From: a virus
Direction: 5' to 3' (one strand)
IMG/VR virus record: IMGVR_UViG_3300035670_012130
Span: 1-64,000 of that record
DNA length: 64,000 nucleotides
Under the pieces are notes generated by a model, which ran no database searches, had not been told where the DNA came from, and was given only the letters and a program-made list of their open reading frames with translations. Within the stretch, counting starts at the first letter, position 1; every line of letters starts with the position of its first letter. Of the stretch, positions 52,782-62,582 are shown in pieces. Both the position numbers and the translations under genes were made by a program.

Positions 52782-53636
52782 TTATATATTTATACTCAAC
52801 TCTGTTGTTAGATAAGATAAAAGTCTGGTTGGTAATAAAATGCCCGTGCTTTGCCAATATGATGTAAAATCAGGCTCCCAAGTTGAACTACCAACCCAAT
52901 TTGAAATAATATCTTTGGTTAAATTTTTCTGTGTATTATATTGTTCTGAAATTAATGCATAATTTCTTATGATTGATGAAACTACTATTCTTGAAATATT
53001 CTCTTCTGTGTAGCCAAAATAACCTCTTGGCAATCTTTCGTCTATCAATTTGAAAAACACTCTTGAGTTTTTAATTGTCTGATCATAGTAAGAAACATCT
53101 GCAATAAATTTATATAATTCTAAATCATAAGTTTTATCTGTTGTGAAAGATAATTCTTGTGAAGTTCTAATAATTTCCTCAGCAGTATCGATATCTATGT
53201 CCTTACTGATAATCAAAGGGCTGCCATTTGGGTCATTTATGGGTCTAGCTAATGAAAAGATTAGTTCTTCTCCATCAACACTGTCCGAGGATAAAAATAC
53301 TTTTCCAAATATGTATCCATCAGACATTGTGTCAATATTTCCCAATACTTCTTGGACTGTATATCCTTGTTCATTTCCGGTGGGAAGCTCAACATTAGTA
53401 GTTGATAAAACTGTTTTAACTAATCCTTTCCCAAAACTCAAAACATCAAGAACCATATTGTAATTTTGAGATTTTATTGCTGATAGTCCGTAAAGCAATT
53501 GCAAATTACGTTCTACAGTATTATATGACAAAGCATATTCTTGTGAAGCTAATGCCATATCAACTGTTTTTTCTGTTTGATCAAGAGCAAGCACTAAATT
53601 ATTCATTGTGACTGCTGACGCATAATTCATTGCCAT
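52782..53636 (-). CDS. Unknown tail-module protein
   Basis: This encodes 284 residues. The N-terminal 80 are helical (ALDQTEKTVDMALASQEYAL, VERNLQLLYGL); the remainder is mixed. There are no cysteines or membrane segments. TAATG overlap with the giant gene upstream and 1-base spacing to the next suggest a complex with both, perhaps a baseplate wedge or fibre connector. No family is recognised. Confidence 0.55.
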   Translation of the reverse strand: MAMNYASAVTMNNLVLALDQTEKTVDMALASQEYALSYNTVERNLQLLYGLSAIKSQNYNMVLDVLSFGKGLVKTVLSTTNVELPTGNEQGYTVQEVLGNIDTMSDGYIFGKVFLSSDSVDGEELIFSLARPINDPNGSPLIISKDIDIDTAEEIIRTSQELSFTTDKTYDLELYKFIADVSYYDQTIKNSRVFFKLIDERLPRGYFGYTEENISRIVVSSIIRNYALISEQYNTQKNLTKDIISNWVGSSTWEPDFTSYWQSTGILLPTRLLSYLTTELSINI

Positions 53637-56600
53637 TATTTGTTCCTAATCACAATCTTGTCAGTAATGGGGAAACCATAATATTGATCATTGATTTCTT
53701 CCAGAGATTTACCAACAACTAAGTATGTTATATTTTCAATTTTTTCACTATCAATAAGTATTGGGCTTACTGATACATCTTGATAGAAAGAATTATCAAC
53801 TTCTTGCCATGATGACGTACCAGTCTTTCTCCATTCTAATTTCAAATTGTGTAAATTTTGATAATTGTTAAATTGTAATTCTAATGTTATTGGCTGTGAA
53901 CTTCCTGTAGCAACGTAAGATGTTGTGAATGAAGTAGAAGAAGTATTATTCCAATCGCTTATGTATGGATTATCTTCATTATTTATATAAAATTTTACAC
54001 CACCATTTGTAGTCACTCTAAAGTCAAAAGTTGCGCCTAATGAGGAAAGGGCTGTAAAATCTCCGACTGAATACCCATTGAAATAATTTGTCTGTCCTAA
54101 TCCGCCAAAATTATCGAAATCAAGATTATGATGAGCTGATGTTAAATCACTCATTTCATTGCTGTCTAATTCGAGATAATTCCAGGAAGATTTCTTATAC
54201 CATTGAGTAATCCAAGTGGGCGATTTATCAAGCTTTATATAAGTAGTTTGAAGCTGATTGTCAACATTATATTTAAGATACAAGTGGATATCATTTGCTC
54301 TCTTGATAAATCTATTAGTGTTATCACCAAAGTAATGAGTATTAGCTGAACCTGACAAATTATTACTTAGATAAACTTTATATAAGCCATTTGTTGAATC
54401 ATATGTCAAATTAGTTATGGCTGTACCGCTTGATAAAACGCTTGAAGTAACTGCTATACCAACCATAACAGAAGGGTCAAAGTTTTCTTCTGGTATATAA
54501 AGTAAATTTGTTCCAGAAGTTCCAGTAGCTCCAACTGCAACCACTCTAGATACAAATGATCTAGGATAAATATAGAGTTGAGATGGAGTAAATAAATTTT
54601 GATTATTTACTGTCCAAAATTCATCTAAATAGTAATCAGTATCGTTTGATCTGGTTTTATTAGGTGCTGGCATAATAAGAGAAGAATAATTAAAATCTCT
54701 ATTGAATCCAGCATAAATTTCACTATCTAACCCGAAGAATTCTACAAATGGTGTGCCTGTAGAAGCAGTCCAAGAATATCCATCGTAAAAAGCCATATTG
54801 GATGCAGTTGGAGTGGAGGACTCTTGTATCTGCAATCTTAGGTCATATTTGATTACATAACTTTGATTATCACTTGTTCCAGCGCTTCCAGATAATGTCA
54901 TCACGGAAGAAGAACCTATAGAAGCAATCTCATACCAAGTAGAAATATCACCAGATAAAGTACTACCAAATCCTATAGAAGCATACTTTTGATATTTATT
55001 GAAATCAGCCATTGTATCTGTAGATGGATTGTAAAGTCCACTTACTGCTGTTCCACTTACACTAACTAATCCAAGTGTTTTAGCATCATAATTAGGTGGA
55101 TTTGTATTTGATTCAAACACAATCCAGTATGTTCTGTCTTTTGTAAGTGAATAGTTCACATAAAAATAAACATCATCTAGAACGTTCTTTATAGTTGTAT
55201 AGAAAACTTTAGAACCAGTAATGAGCTTTGCATTTGGAAGGCTATTGTAATTGTCCCAAATACTTATTTGAATATAAGCATCAGGATTATTGCAAATAGC
55301 TAAACTTTGTAATCTAATTTTTAAAGATTTTATATCTTGATATTCGTTTGGTGTAATTTTAAAAGCAAATTTATTGTAATTTAAACTCTTATAATTACCC
55401 TTAGTAGTTTGGTTTATATTTGTAGCATCAACTATTGATATTTGTTGTTTGTAGATGTTTTCAAGACTATTGATTGAAGAGTCTGAAGTTGAATATCCGG
55501 CAATTGAAACAACGAAAGAATCAGACCTTAAATCTAAAATATTTTGCGCTGTGAAAATTTTGTTATCTTTTTCAGCTCCAACTACTTCATCGTAATTAGA
55601 AATCCAATGTTTACTTCTGCTGTATGCATAATTAGAAACAGTCATACCCATTTCTTTGATAGTGGAGAATGTGTTTGGAAATTGACTAGAATCTGGAGTA
55701 TAGAAAGATTTAGTTAATTCATAATCACTAACACTGTCTTGAATTTCCGCTTCTGTGATATTAGGATTTGTTGATTTTAAGTTAGTTATAAAGTCTGATT
55801 TAGTTTGTTTTGTAGAATCTGTAGGCTGAACTTGCTTTGTTAATATTGCTCTGCTTTCGCCCATTTGCATATTAGGAATGATTGCAGCACTTCCATAAAG
55901 TCTGTATTCTTCCATTGAGTTGAAAGTACCAGGCGCATAATTATCTCTTTCTGTTTGTGTACCTTGCTTAAAATATCCAGAAGTTGTTAAATTTTTGTTT
56001 TGTCTGTTCAAATATTCGTCATCTGTAATTAAGAATTTTGAAGAATTTAACTTTATATTTTTAATTAATTTATCACTATTAGCATTTTGAAACACAATTG
56101 AAAAAGCATAATCTTTTGTCAATTTTGTTCCTGTTGTTTCTTGATCTAATAAATCTGGAATGTTTGACACTTCTTGGTAAAACTCAAATTCTGTATCACT
56201 TTCAAAATTGATGTCATTAAGTTTCATTCCATTTTCATCATATTTAAAAACGATTTTTGTTGGAGGAGTTGATAGCCAAGAAATCATTGCATTTGCGCCA
56301 GATTCTTCAACTTCAATATTGATAGGTTCAGTTTCTAATGGACTATTTTTAATACCATATGTTTGACTATCTACTGCAGCTTTATAATTTTCCTCAAGAG
56401 TCAAATAAGTATCTGTAATGATTGAAAGCACTTGACCATATAAAATTGTGCCATCAGAGCTATAAAGATAATCGCCCTCAGTTATTTCTTTTGTGAACTT
56501 AGAAGAACTACCAATTACAACATTATTACCTGAAGATATAGTAATTTTTCCAGAACCTTTTGTTGTTTGATAATTAGATTTTAATGCTGGAGCTATTGGA

Positions 56601-58339
56601 TATTTTAATAAATTATGTAGTAGCTTTGTTTTCTTGAAGCTATTGTTCTTGATATCTGCATAGCTACTTGTTCCATATGATTTGAAATTTGAGAATGGAG
56701 CAACTAAATCTGCACCTAATTTATCGTAAATATTTTTGTATTCATCGCTTCTGGTAAATGTAGTCATTGAAATAACATCTTGCAAGGTGTCATTGATCAA
56801 ATTACTATCACCTATTGGAGGAACAGCAAAATTATCCGCACTTCTTTTTATGTAAACAATAGATGCGCTGTTCAAATTGTATGTTGTATTTGATTTACTC
56901 TTTATTGTCCCAGAAGTTTTGAATGATGGATAAGAAAGAATCATCTTAGCAACAATGTCATAATCCTTGTCGATTGTTGGATAATTCTTGAAATCTTCCC
57001 AATCTACGGGAACAGATTCTTGAGGCATAGCTTTTCCAAAAAATAAATAAAAGTCTATGTCCCCGTTTTCATATTGATTCCCAGAAATAATGTTCTTAGT
57101 AGCTAATAAAACAGGCAGATACTCAAAAGAACTCAAAGACACATAGTTTGCTAAAGAATTTGTATCTCCGTATGCACTAAATGTTTCTGGATACAAATAT
57201 CTAAATGGCTCTACTGTTGTTATGTAATCACCATCATAATATTTCTGATTAGTCTTGCTTCTTGAAAAAAGATAAATATTAGTATCATTTACACCTGTTT
57301 TTTCAAATGCAATATAATTTTGAATATCTTTTTGTAAATAGGTCTTTCTTGGATAAATATTCCAATCAGATGACAAATTACTTGAGTTGAAAGTGATTGC
57401 AGTTCCAGAAGTATATGTTGGGTAAGATGTGAAGAAATTTGTATCGTGAGTATCCCAATAAAAGGCTAAATGATACCAATAATCTGCAGTCCAAGATGCT
57501 GGTGTTTTTACTTTAAATAAATAATGATCTTTGATTGTGTCTGTTGTTGAACCAGTAGAAGATACTTCAGATACATCATAAGCAAGGTAAGTAAGAGCTA
57601 ATCCTGCCATACTTCCTCCAAGTGAGAAAGTGGATCCTATACCTTGTGTTTTTAAGTAAATGTGAGAAGCAATACCAAGATCTTTTGGTGTGTTTGAAAG
57701 TGGATTTATAAATTGTGCGCCTTCAAAATAAGACTTTGGAATTAGGATATGCGCTTCGTTGTTTGATACTGTTCCTGTATTTTTGACAGAAATCCATCTT
57801 GAAGAATTAAATAAATTAACTCTTTGATATAAACTACCATCCCATCTTACAGGATAGTCGTAGTTTGTTCTTTCCGATCCATCCCCAGGCTCAGAATTGA
57901 TATTATAAATTATGTAAGATGTATTAGCATTACCAGCAGCATTGTAAGGAGGGACGAAATATTGCCAAGCATTGTAATCCCAAACGCCCCAACCTTCAGT
58001 CGATGGTGGGTTGTAATATTGAGGAGTCCAACCACCAGTATTGGCAAAACTGGCAACTTTTTGATCTACTATATATTGACCACCTTGAAAACCAAATGAA
58101 ATATTCTCTATAGCATCAAAAGTTTGATAAGGCTTGGTTGTTAATCCTTGCGGTGTTTTTCCAGCTAAATCATAATCGTGAAAAATTGTTGAGCCTCTAA
58201 ACTTGACAGCTATTCTTTCATAATCCAAATAATAACCGTGTTTCAGAGACAAATCACCAACCAAATCTTTGTAGGCATATTTAGCTTTGCCGATTTGATT
58301 GATGATAAATTCGAGACCTTTTTTGGATACGAGACTCAT
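53636..58339 (-). CDS. Giant tail fibre/baseplate protein with PA14-like domain
   Basis: This 1567-residue protein is the largest in the window. It is beta-rich, with many Tyr/Asn/Ser/Thr residues and few cysteines. Features: a helical start (about 1-25), a lectin/laminin-like region with WTADYWYHLAFYWDTHD (about 280), a KITPNE jelly-roll-like module near 990 shared with the 816-residue neighbour, and a PA14-like domain at about 1400-1530 (ATFDFRVTTNGGVKFYINNE...LKLEWRKTGTSSW). PA14 domains bind glycans. This is a strong candidate for host-surface recognition. It is coupled (TAATG) to 52782-53636. Confidence 0.65.
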   Translation of the reverse strand: MSLVSKKGLEFIINQIGKAKYAYKDLVGDLSLKHGYYLDYERIAVKFRGSTIFHDYDLAGKTPQGLTTKPYQTFDAIENISFGFQGGQYIVDQKVASFANTGGWTPQYYNPPSTEGWGVWDYNAWQYFVPPYNAAGNANTSYIIYNINSEPGDGSERTNYDYPVRWDGSLYQRVNLFNSSRWISVKNTGTVSNNEAHILIPKSYFEGAQFINPLSNTPKDLGIASHIYLKTQGIGSTFSLGGSMAGLALTYLAYDVSEVSSTGSTTDTIKDHYLFKVKTPASWTADYWYHLAFYWDTHDTNFFTSYPTYTSGTAITFNSSNLSSDWNIYPRKTYLQKDIQNYIAFEKTGVNDTNIYLFSRSKTNQKYYDGDYITTVEPFRYLYPETFSAYGDTNSLANYVSLSSFEYLPVLLATKNIISGNQYENGDIDFYLFFGKAMPQESVPVDWEDFKNYPTIDKDYDIVAKMILSYPSFKTSGTIKSKSNTTYNLNSASIVYIKRSADNFAVPPIGDSNLINDTLQDVISMTTFTRSDEYKNIYDKLGADLVAPFSNFKSYGTSSYADIKNNSFKKTKLLHNLLKYPIAPALKSNYQTTKGSGKITISSGNNVVIGSSSKFTKEITEGDYLYSSDGTILYGQVLSIITDTYLTLEENYKAAVDSQTYGIKNSPLETEPINIEVEESGANAMISWLSTPPTKIVFKYDENGMKLNDINFESDTEFEFYQEVSNIPDLLDQETTGTKLTKDYAFSIVFQNANSDKLIKNIKLNSSKFLITDDEYLNRQNKNLTTSGYFKQGTQTERDNYAPGTFNSMEEYRLYGSAAIIPNMQMGESRAILTKQVQPTDSTKQTKSDFITNLKSTNPNITEAEIQDSVSDYELTKSFYTPDSSQFPNTFSTIKEMGMTVSNYAYSRSKHWISNYDEVVGAEKDNKIFTAQNILDLRSDSFVVSIAGYSTSDSSINSLENIYKQQISIVDATNINQTTKGNYKSLNYNKFAFKITPNEYQDIKSLKIRLQSLAICNNPDAYIQISIWDNYNSLPNAKLITGSKVFYTTIKNVLDDVYFYVNYSLTKDRTYWIVFESNTNPPNYDAKTLGLVSVSGTAVSGLYNPSTDTMADFNKYQKYASIGFGSTLSGDISTWYEIASIGSSSVMTLSGSAGTSDNQSYVIKYDLRLQIQESSTPTASNMAFYDGYSWTASTGTPFVEFFGLDSEIYAGFNRDFNYSSLIMPAPNKTRSNDTDYYLDEFWTVNNQNLFTPSQLYIYPRSFVSRVVAVGATGTSGTNLLYIPEENFDPSVMVGIAVTSSVLSSGTAITNLTYDSTNGLYKVYLSNNLSGSANTHYFGDNTNRFIKRANDIHLYLKYNVDNQLQTTYIKLDKSPTWITQWYKKSSWNYLELDSNEMSDLTSAHHNLDFDNFGGLGQTNYFNGYSVGDFTALSSLGATFDFRVTTNGGVKFYINNEDNPYISDWNNTSSTSFTTSYVATGSSQPITLELQFNNYQNLHNLKLEWRKTGTSSWQEVDNSFYQDVSVSPILIDSEKIENITYLVVGKSLEEINDQYYGFPITDKIVIRNK

Positions 58340-58341
58340 TT

Positions 58342-59118
58342 TTAATATGCAGTTGTTGGTACATTATCTGGACCAAAATAAATTTGTCTAACTAATTCTT
58401 TAGCACTAATTGTAATGGTGCCACTTCTGAAAAGTTGTTTTCCTGTAGCATCATCTGAAGATTTATTGTCATTGCAAAGTACATCGTAAAGCATTCTTAC
58501 GGGTTCTACATTATCTGCTTGCATTCTTAAAATGTTATTTTTTGCTTTAGTTGGTAAATTTGCAATAGTTGTGCCAGCTCCAACATCGTTATACATTCTG
58601 ATAAACGCTTCTGCTGCTTTACCTGAATCTGGTAAAGATGGGGCTGCCAAGTTTGCTGGATGAGTTTCTGACCAAAGGGTATTAAACTCATTTGTTACTG
58701 TTGATGCGTAAGAACTCAATATATCATTATGATCTACAGTAAAATGTGCTGGAGAAAGTGTAAACTTTTCGCAAATAGGGCAAATATCAACTACCCATAT
58801 TCTTCTATGCTTTCTCAATATTGATAAAATTATTCTTGTTGCTTCTTGCGTGACTCTCTCGGTAGTTTCTATATTATCAGCACCTACATTAATTTCTATA
58901 TTAACATTGTGTTCGAATTCTTGTAATCCAAAAGATATATCTTTGAGTGGAGAGCTTGCACCTTTAAAAACTATTGATATTGCATTAGGTCTTACAGCAG
59001 CTTCTCCAATAAAAAATCCAGTAACAGGTCTATCAAAAATTACTGCTTCACCTTTAGCATTTTTAGGCAACTCGTAGAATAAAATGCCTCTTAAGGTATC
59101 GTAAACTCGTTCAAGCAT
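58342..59118 (-). CDS. Probable tail completion/terminator-type connector protein
   Basis: This encodes 258 residues. The first half follows the pattern of tail terminator or neck proteins: FFIGEAAVRPNAISIVFKG, FGLQEFEHNVNIEINVGAD, then a helix and ILRKHRRIWVVDICPIC. A helical C-terminal half follows. It lies between a Gp36-like connector and the fibre gene, consistent with joining head and tail. The assignment is by pattern and context. Confidence 0.55.
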   Translation of the reverse strand: MLERVYDTLRGILFYELPKNAKGEAVIFDRPVTGFFIGEAAVRPNAISIVFKGASSPLKDISFGLQEFEHNVNIEINVGADNIETTERVTQEATRIILSILRKHRRIWVVDICPICEKFTLSPAHFTVDHNDILSSYASTVTNEFNTLWSETHPANLAAPSLPDSGKAAEAFIRMYNDVGAGTTIANLPTKAKNNILRMQADNVEPVRMLYDVLCNDNKSSDDATGKQLFRSGTITISAKELVRQIYFGPDNVPTTAY

Positions 59119-59127
59119 TTATTTCAC

Positions 59128-59622
59128 CTATTGACTTTGGCCTTTTGAACGCTTGCCTTCTGTTGGGTTATTTACCACTCCACGTAAGGTAGATCTAACA
59201 AATCTATCTCCACGAGTGTTTCTCTGACCGAATAATCTAATTTCACCATTTTGAATTCTTACAATTTCATTTTGAGCAAAATCAAATCTTACTTTTTGAG
59301 CTTCAGAATATTGTGGGTCTGCTCCTTGAAGTGCTTGCATGTAATACATTTGAGCAGCAAGAATAGCGCAAATTACAGGTACAGGGTGTGGATATGAAAC
59401 ATCACCACCAATATTTACTTGTTTCAAAGGAACATCATACATAGTGGCAAGATTAGCATCAATTTCAGCTGATGCTTGTTGAATGAAGAAGTCTAAGTTT
59501 ATATTTGAAGCTGATTCTGGAGTAGGATTTCTGAAGTTAGGAATAGGATTGTCACCCTCAGTTACAACGTTGGGCGGAAGATATTGCTTGACATCATTTG
59601 TTGTGCAGTAAGAACGTGGCAT
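59128..59622 (-). CDS. Head-tail connector (Mu Gp36/DUF1320-like)
   Basis: This encodes 164 residues. YCTTNDVKQYLPP at the start, then IQQASAEIDANLATMYDVPL, a helix with PVICAILAAQMYYMQAL, and EIVRIQNGEIRLFGQ match the helical connector family of Mu Gp36/HK97 gp6-type proteins. It forms the ring beneath the portal. A basic tail follows. It overlaps the PHP-like gene by 1 base. Confidence 0.7.
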   Translation of the reverse strand: MPRSYCTTNDVKQYLPPNVVTEGDNPIPNFRNPTPESASNINLDFFIQQASAEIDANLATMYDVPLKQVNIGGDVSYPHPVPVICAILAAQMYYMQALQGADPQYSEAQKVRFDFAQNEIVRIQNGEIRLFGQRNTRGDRFVRSTLRGVVNNPTEGKRSKGQSQ

Positions 59623-60302
59623 TATACTACTCCTGTGTTTGGCTTTAAATATTTTGGTGTATATTCGACACCTTGATCACCTTGTATCAATCCCATTTCT
59701 TGTGCGTCTTGTCTTCGAACTAGAGTAAAAACATTAGAATTATCAAGATCATTTGCTGAAGTTGCACCTGAGTTTACAAATCTTGGAAAGTCAATATCTA
59801 CATCTCTGTATCCACCTGATTTAGCATTGAAAATTTCAACACCATCAGGAGCAAATTTACTTCCTTGTAATCTGTTTAATGTTTGAGCTAATTTTGAGTT
59901 TACATTAGTTGCTAAAACAAAACCATTATTATCATGAACAAATCCACAAGCTTTATCAATGGATAAATTTCTAGGCACAGGTTTGGACAGATTATAGATA
60001 TACAACTCTTCTTTACCAGTACAAATATAAGTCTGACCAGAAGCAACAACAATATCCATTTGTTGCTCTTGAGCCATTTGTTTAGCCCTTAATCCGACAA
60101 CTGGAGTATCAGGTGAAAGAATTCCAACGATATCCAAACCGTTAATGATAGCTGATGTGAGAATTGATTTGATAGTAGAGTTTAAATAATCTTCGTTTGA
60201 AAAAGCTTCTTCTTTGTCAATAAAAACGCACAAATCTATCCTTAACACATTTTTTCTTAGAGCTGTGCATTCTTTTGCTATGTGATACCAAGAGCGTTCC
60301 AT
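59622..60302 (-). CDS. PHP-fold-like protein with lost metal ligands
   Basis: This encodes 226 residues. The order of motifs follows PHP phosphoesterases: LRIDLCVFI (normally DLHxHT), a helix, INGLDIVGILSPDTPVVG (normally GLDxIAITDHN), AQEQQMDIVVASGQTYICTG (normally the G-x-E strand) and LYIYNL. The His/Asp/Glu metal ligands are replaced, so it is probably non-catalytic and structural. It lies beside the connector gene; role in the neck is inferred. A TATTTT sequence 7 bases before ATG 60302 may be its leaderless -10. Confidence 0.5.
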   Translation of the reverse strand: MERSWYHIAKECTALRKNVLRIDLCVFIDKEEAFSNEDYLNSTIKSILTSAIINGLDIVGILSPDTPVVGLRAKQMAQEQQMDIVVASGQTYICTGKEELYIYNLSKPVPRNLSIDKACGFVHDNNGFVLATNVNSKLAQTLNRLQGSKFAPDGVEIFNAKSGGYRDVDIDFPRFVNSGATSANDLDNSNVFTLVRRQDAQEMGLIQGDQGVEYTPKYLKPNTGVV

Positions 60303-60336
60303 AATAAAGAAAATACTAGGTATCGAGCTTCTTTAC

Positions 60337-60873
60337 CTATCTTTTGTTTCCGCAGTCAGGGCAGAACTTTTCCAATCCAAGGAACTTGAAGCCACATTCA
60401 ATACAGAATTTTGCTAGTTGTGCTGTTCCACACTTGAGACAAAATTTAGCATCAAGTGGCAAAACATATAAGCATTCAGAATTAGAACATTCTTTGTGAT
60501 GCTTTTCAATTCTATTACGTTCAGTGGTGCCATCCATTTCATCAAGCTCAGAGATTAAGTTTGCAATATTAACTGCGTTGGGGGTAACTGATGGCTGATG
60601 TTGTACTTCCTCTTGCATTTCAGGTTCAGATGGCTTCAATATAGGTTGTTTTTCTGCCCATTTTTGAAATTCTGGGCTATCGAAAAGACTTTGCTTTGGT
60701 TCTGCGCTAACATCCCCAAATTCATTGATTTTTAGGTCAATTTCACGTTCAGTCATTTCCATCTCATCCCCAAGCACTGTATGTCCAAACTTATTGACTT
60801 TTGGCTTGGGGAGATCTTCACGATGGGGATTGGTGAAAGAATGTCGTAAAGCTTTGATCTGATCGTCGTCCAT
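60337..60873 (-). CDS. Double zinc-ribbon protein
   Basis: This encodes 178 residues. The N-terminal 120 are polar and probably disordered (QSLFDSPEFQKW, Glu/Pro-rich). The C-terminus holds consecutive ribbons: C-x4-C then FCLKCG, and FCIECG then FCPDCG. Such double ribbons usually mediate protein contacts. It starts from a GTAAAAT leaderless element. The function is unknown; it is unusual in a tail/neck block. Confidence 0.65.
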   Translation of the reverse strand: MDDDQIKALRHSFTNPHREDLPKPKVNKFGHTVLGDEMEMTEREIDLKINEFGDVSAEPKQSLFDSPEFQKWAEKQPILKPSEPEMQEEVQHQPSVTPNAVNIANLISELDEMDGTTERNRIEKHHKECSNSECLYVLPLDAKFCLKCGTAQLAKFCIECGFKFLGLEKFCPDCGNKR

Positions 60874-60879
60874 AAACTA

Positions 60880-60886
60880 ATTTTAC
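60880..60886 (-). promoter_or_regulatory. GTAAAAT element, leaderless promoter (minus strand)
   Basis: On the minus strand GTAAAAT ends exactly 6 bases before ATG 60873. Confidence 0.5.
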
Positions 60887-60889
60887 AGT

Positions 60890-61345
60890 CTATTGCTTCT
60901 TTTTGTCATCTCTTCTTTCGTATTTGAAGCTAACAACCTCGAATGAATTTGATTCTGGTTCGTCTCCAGCAGCAAATTCTTTAGCGGTGTCTGAATGATT
61001 TTCAATTGCTTGTAAGATCTTGCTCATCAATTGTGTGTCTGGAATTGGTCCATTGTGCTTAGCCTTAATTTCCACCGCAAAGCTGTGTACTGTTCCATCA
61101 TCGCTTACTACATTTACGTTTGGACGTGGTTTTGCAAATGTTTCTATTTTTGGATGCATTCCGTTGTCGATGGTTGAATTCTCTGATTCCATAGGTGTAC
61201 TACTTCCCATATCAAAAACAGCATCGTTAATTTTTTCTCCCATCTCTGGGTTTATTTGTGCTACTTTAGTCCTAATGTCGTCCAAAACTCTTATCACTCT
61301 GTTCATTTCTTTCATCCTTCTAGCTTTCTCTTTTTTTACACCCAT
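60890..61345 (-). CDS. Unknown small protein
   Basis: This encodes 151 residues. It has a basic helical N-terminus (GVKKEKARRMKEMNRVIRVL) and a mixed C-terminal domain (HSFAVEIKAKHNGPIPDTQLM, FEVVSFKYERRDDKK). No family is recognised. It is preceded by the AT-rich gap 61346-61461. Confidence 0.55.
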   Translation of the reverse strand: MGVKKEKARRMKEMNRVIRVLDDIRTKVAQINPEMGEKINDAVFDMGSSTPMESENSTIDNGMHPKIETFAKPRPNVNVVSDDGTVHSFAVEIKAKHNGPIPDTQLMSKILQAIENHSDTAKEFAAGDEPESNSFEVVSFKYERRDDKKKQ

Positions 61346-61461
61346 TAATAATGGGAATTAATATTTAATATTAAAATGATTATTAACGTTAATCTTTAAA
61401 AGAAAATTATTAATTTTAAAATTTTAAGTTTAATTGTTGCTTTATTAAGCAGCAGAACAAT
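61346..61461. other. AT-rich intergenic gap with inverted repeats
   Basis: This 116-base gap contains a perfect palindrome ATTAACGTTAAT (61382-61393) and an interrupted repeat TTAATATT-T-AATATTAA just upstream. It could hold a promoter for 61345 and the end of the 62571 transcript. No canonical GTATAAT element or strong terminator was found. Confidence 0.4.
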
Positions 61462-62571
61462 TTATCCTCCAGTACCAATATTCCAGATATATCTGAAAAA
61501 TCTACTTCTTCCTCCAGGCATGTTAAATTCTGGTACAACTACTGATCTAATTCCAGGATAAGTAGCAATTGGTAATTTTTCTAACATTTTTTCAAAATCT
61601 TCTTTGTACATGGTTGCTGATTGTCTTATATCATCTGTAATTCTTGCATCTGGATCTTCAATAAGTAGTCTTCTTTGTCTATTTGTAAGACTTGTAAGCA
61701 AGCTTCTGAGAATGTAATATGCAGCACCGTACACTAATGCAGGATCATAATAGTAAGGAGCTGAGGAAACCGTTTGATATTTACTTGCACCAGGTTGAGA
61801 ATTTATTGTTTGTAATGCCATGTACAAACTGCTATTCATATGGTCATTTGTAATCATTTTTATGCTGTAAGATACTAAAACATTATCATAACTATGAATT
61901 TCAACAGGATCACCATTATTATCAATAAAATAGATATTTCCCATAAAATCATATTTCACCATTAAACCATCTGGATAGTTGTTTCCATCTGTGTATTGCG
62001 ACTCATAGCCATCTCTATTTTTGATAATTGGATCATATGTGGTATTGATGGTTGAATAAATAGGAACGGTTTCTGACAATTGAATTAATGGATCTCTATC
62101 TCCTTGATTAGATGGACCTGAAATTCTCACTTCTGGTTTTGGTACAGAATTCCAAAAAGAAAATGCTACAGAACCCACACTTCTATTTCTTCTAAAAATA
62201 ACTTCTTCGTCGTAAATAGGAATGTTCAAAAGATGCTCTAATTCATATCTTAAACTGCTTTTTACAAGTAATTCATCCCCTAGCATTGGAGATGAAGTAT
62301 TTAGTACATTTCCGTTCGAATCTACTTCTTGAATCCTATAGTAGTCTGAAGGAGACCCATTACCATCAACGCCTTCATTTGTTGGAAATGGCACTGTTGC
62401 TATAGTTGTGTAAGTGCCTTCAAAATTAGAGCTTTTTTGAATTTTATAAAAGGCAACATTTTGTGCTCCAGATCTTTCCCATTCAATAAAGATTCCTGGA
62501 TATGATGGCTGAGTATTGTAATAAACTAAAGTACTATTAGTAAAAGATTGAGCTGAAAAATCGTTTGCCAT
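61462..62571 (-). CDS. Neck/tail structural protein with FN3-like N-terminus
   Basis: This encodes 369 residues with GGGGAG before ATG. Residues about 15-90 follow an Ig/fibronectin-III strand order (GIFIEWERSGAQNVAFYKI, YTTIATVPF, DYYRIQEVDSNG). The C-terminal half is helical, with LVYGAAYYILRSLLTSLTNRQRRLL and a final GGRSRFFRYIWNIG. A structural role at the head-tail junction is likely from position; the family is not named. Confidence 0.55.
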   Translation of the reverse strand: MANDFSAQSFTNSTLVYYNTQPSYPGIFIEWERSGAQNVAFYKIQKSSNFEGTYTTIATVPFPTNEGVDGNGSPSDYYRIQEVDSNGNVLNTSSPMLGDELLVKSSLRYELEHLLNIPIYDEEVIFRRNRSVGSVAFSFWNSVPKPEVRISGPSNQGDRDPLIQLSETVPIYSTINTTYDPIIKNRDGYESQYTDGNNYPDGLMVKYDFMGNIYFIDNNGDPVEIHSYDNVLVSYSIKMITNDHMNSSLYMALQTINSQPGASKYQTVSSAPYYYDPALVYGAAYYILRSLLTSLTNRQRRLLIEDPDARITDDIRQSATMYKEDFEKMLEKLPIATYPGIRSVVVPEFNMPGGRSRFFRYIWNIGTGG

Positions 62572-62582
62572 ATTTTCTCCCC

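Noticed and set aside
61346-61461. Replication origin in the AT-rich gap
   Set aside because: Only short palindromes are present; there are no iterons or other origin features.
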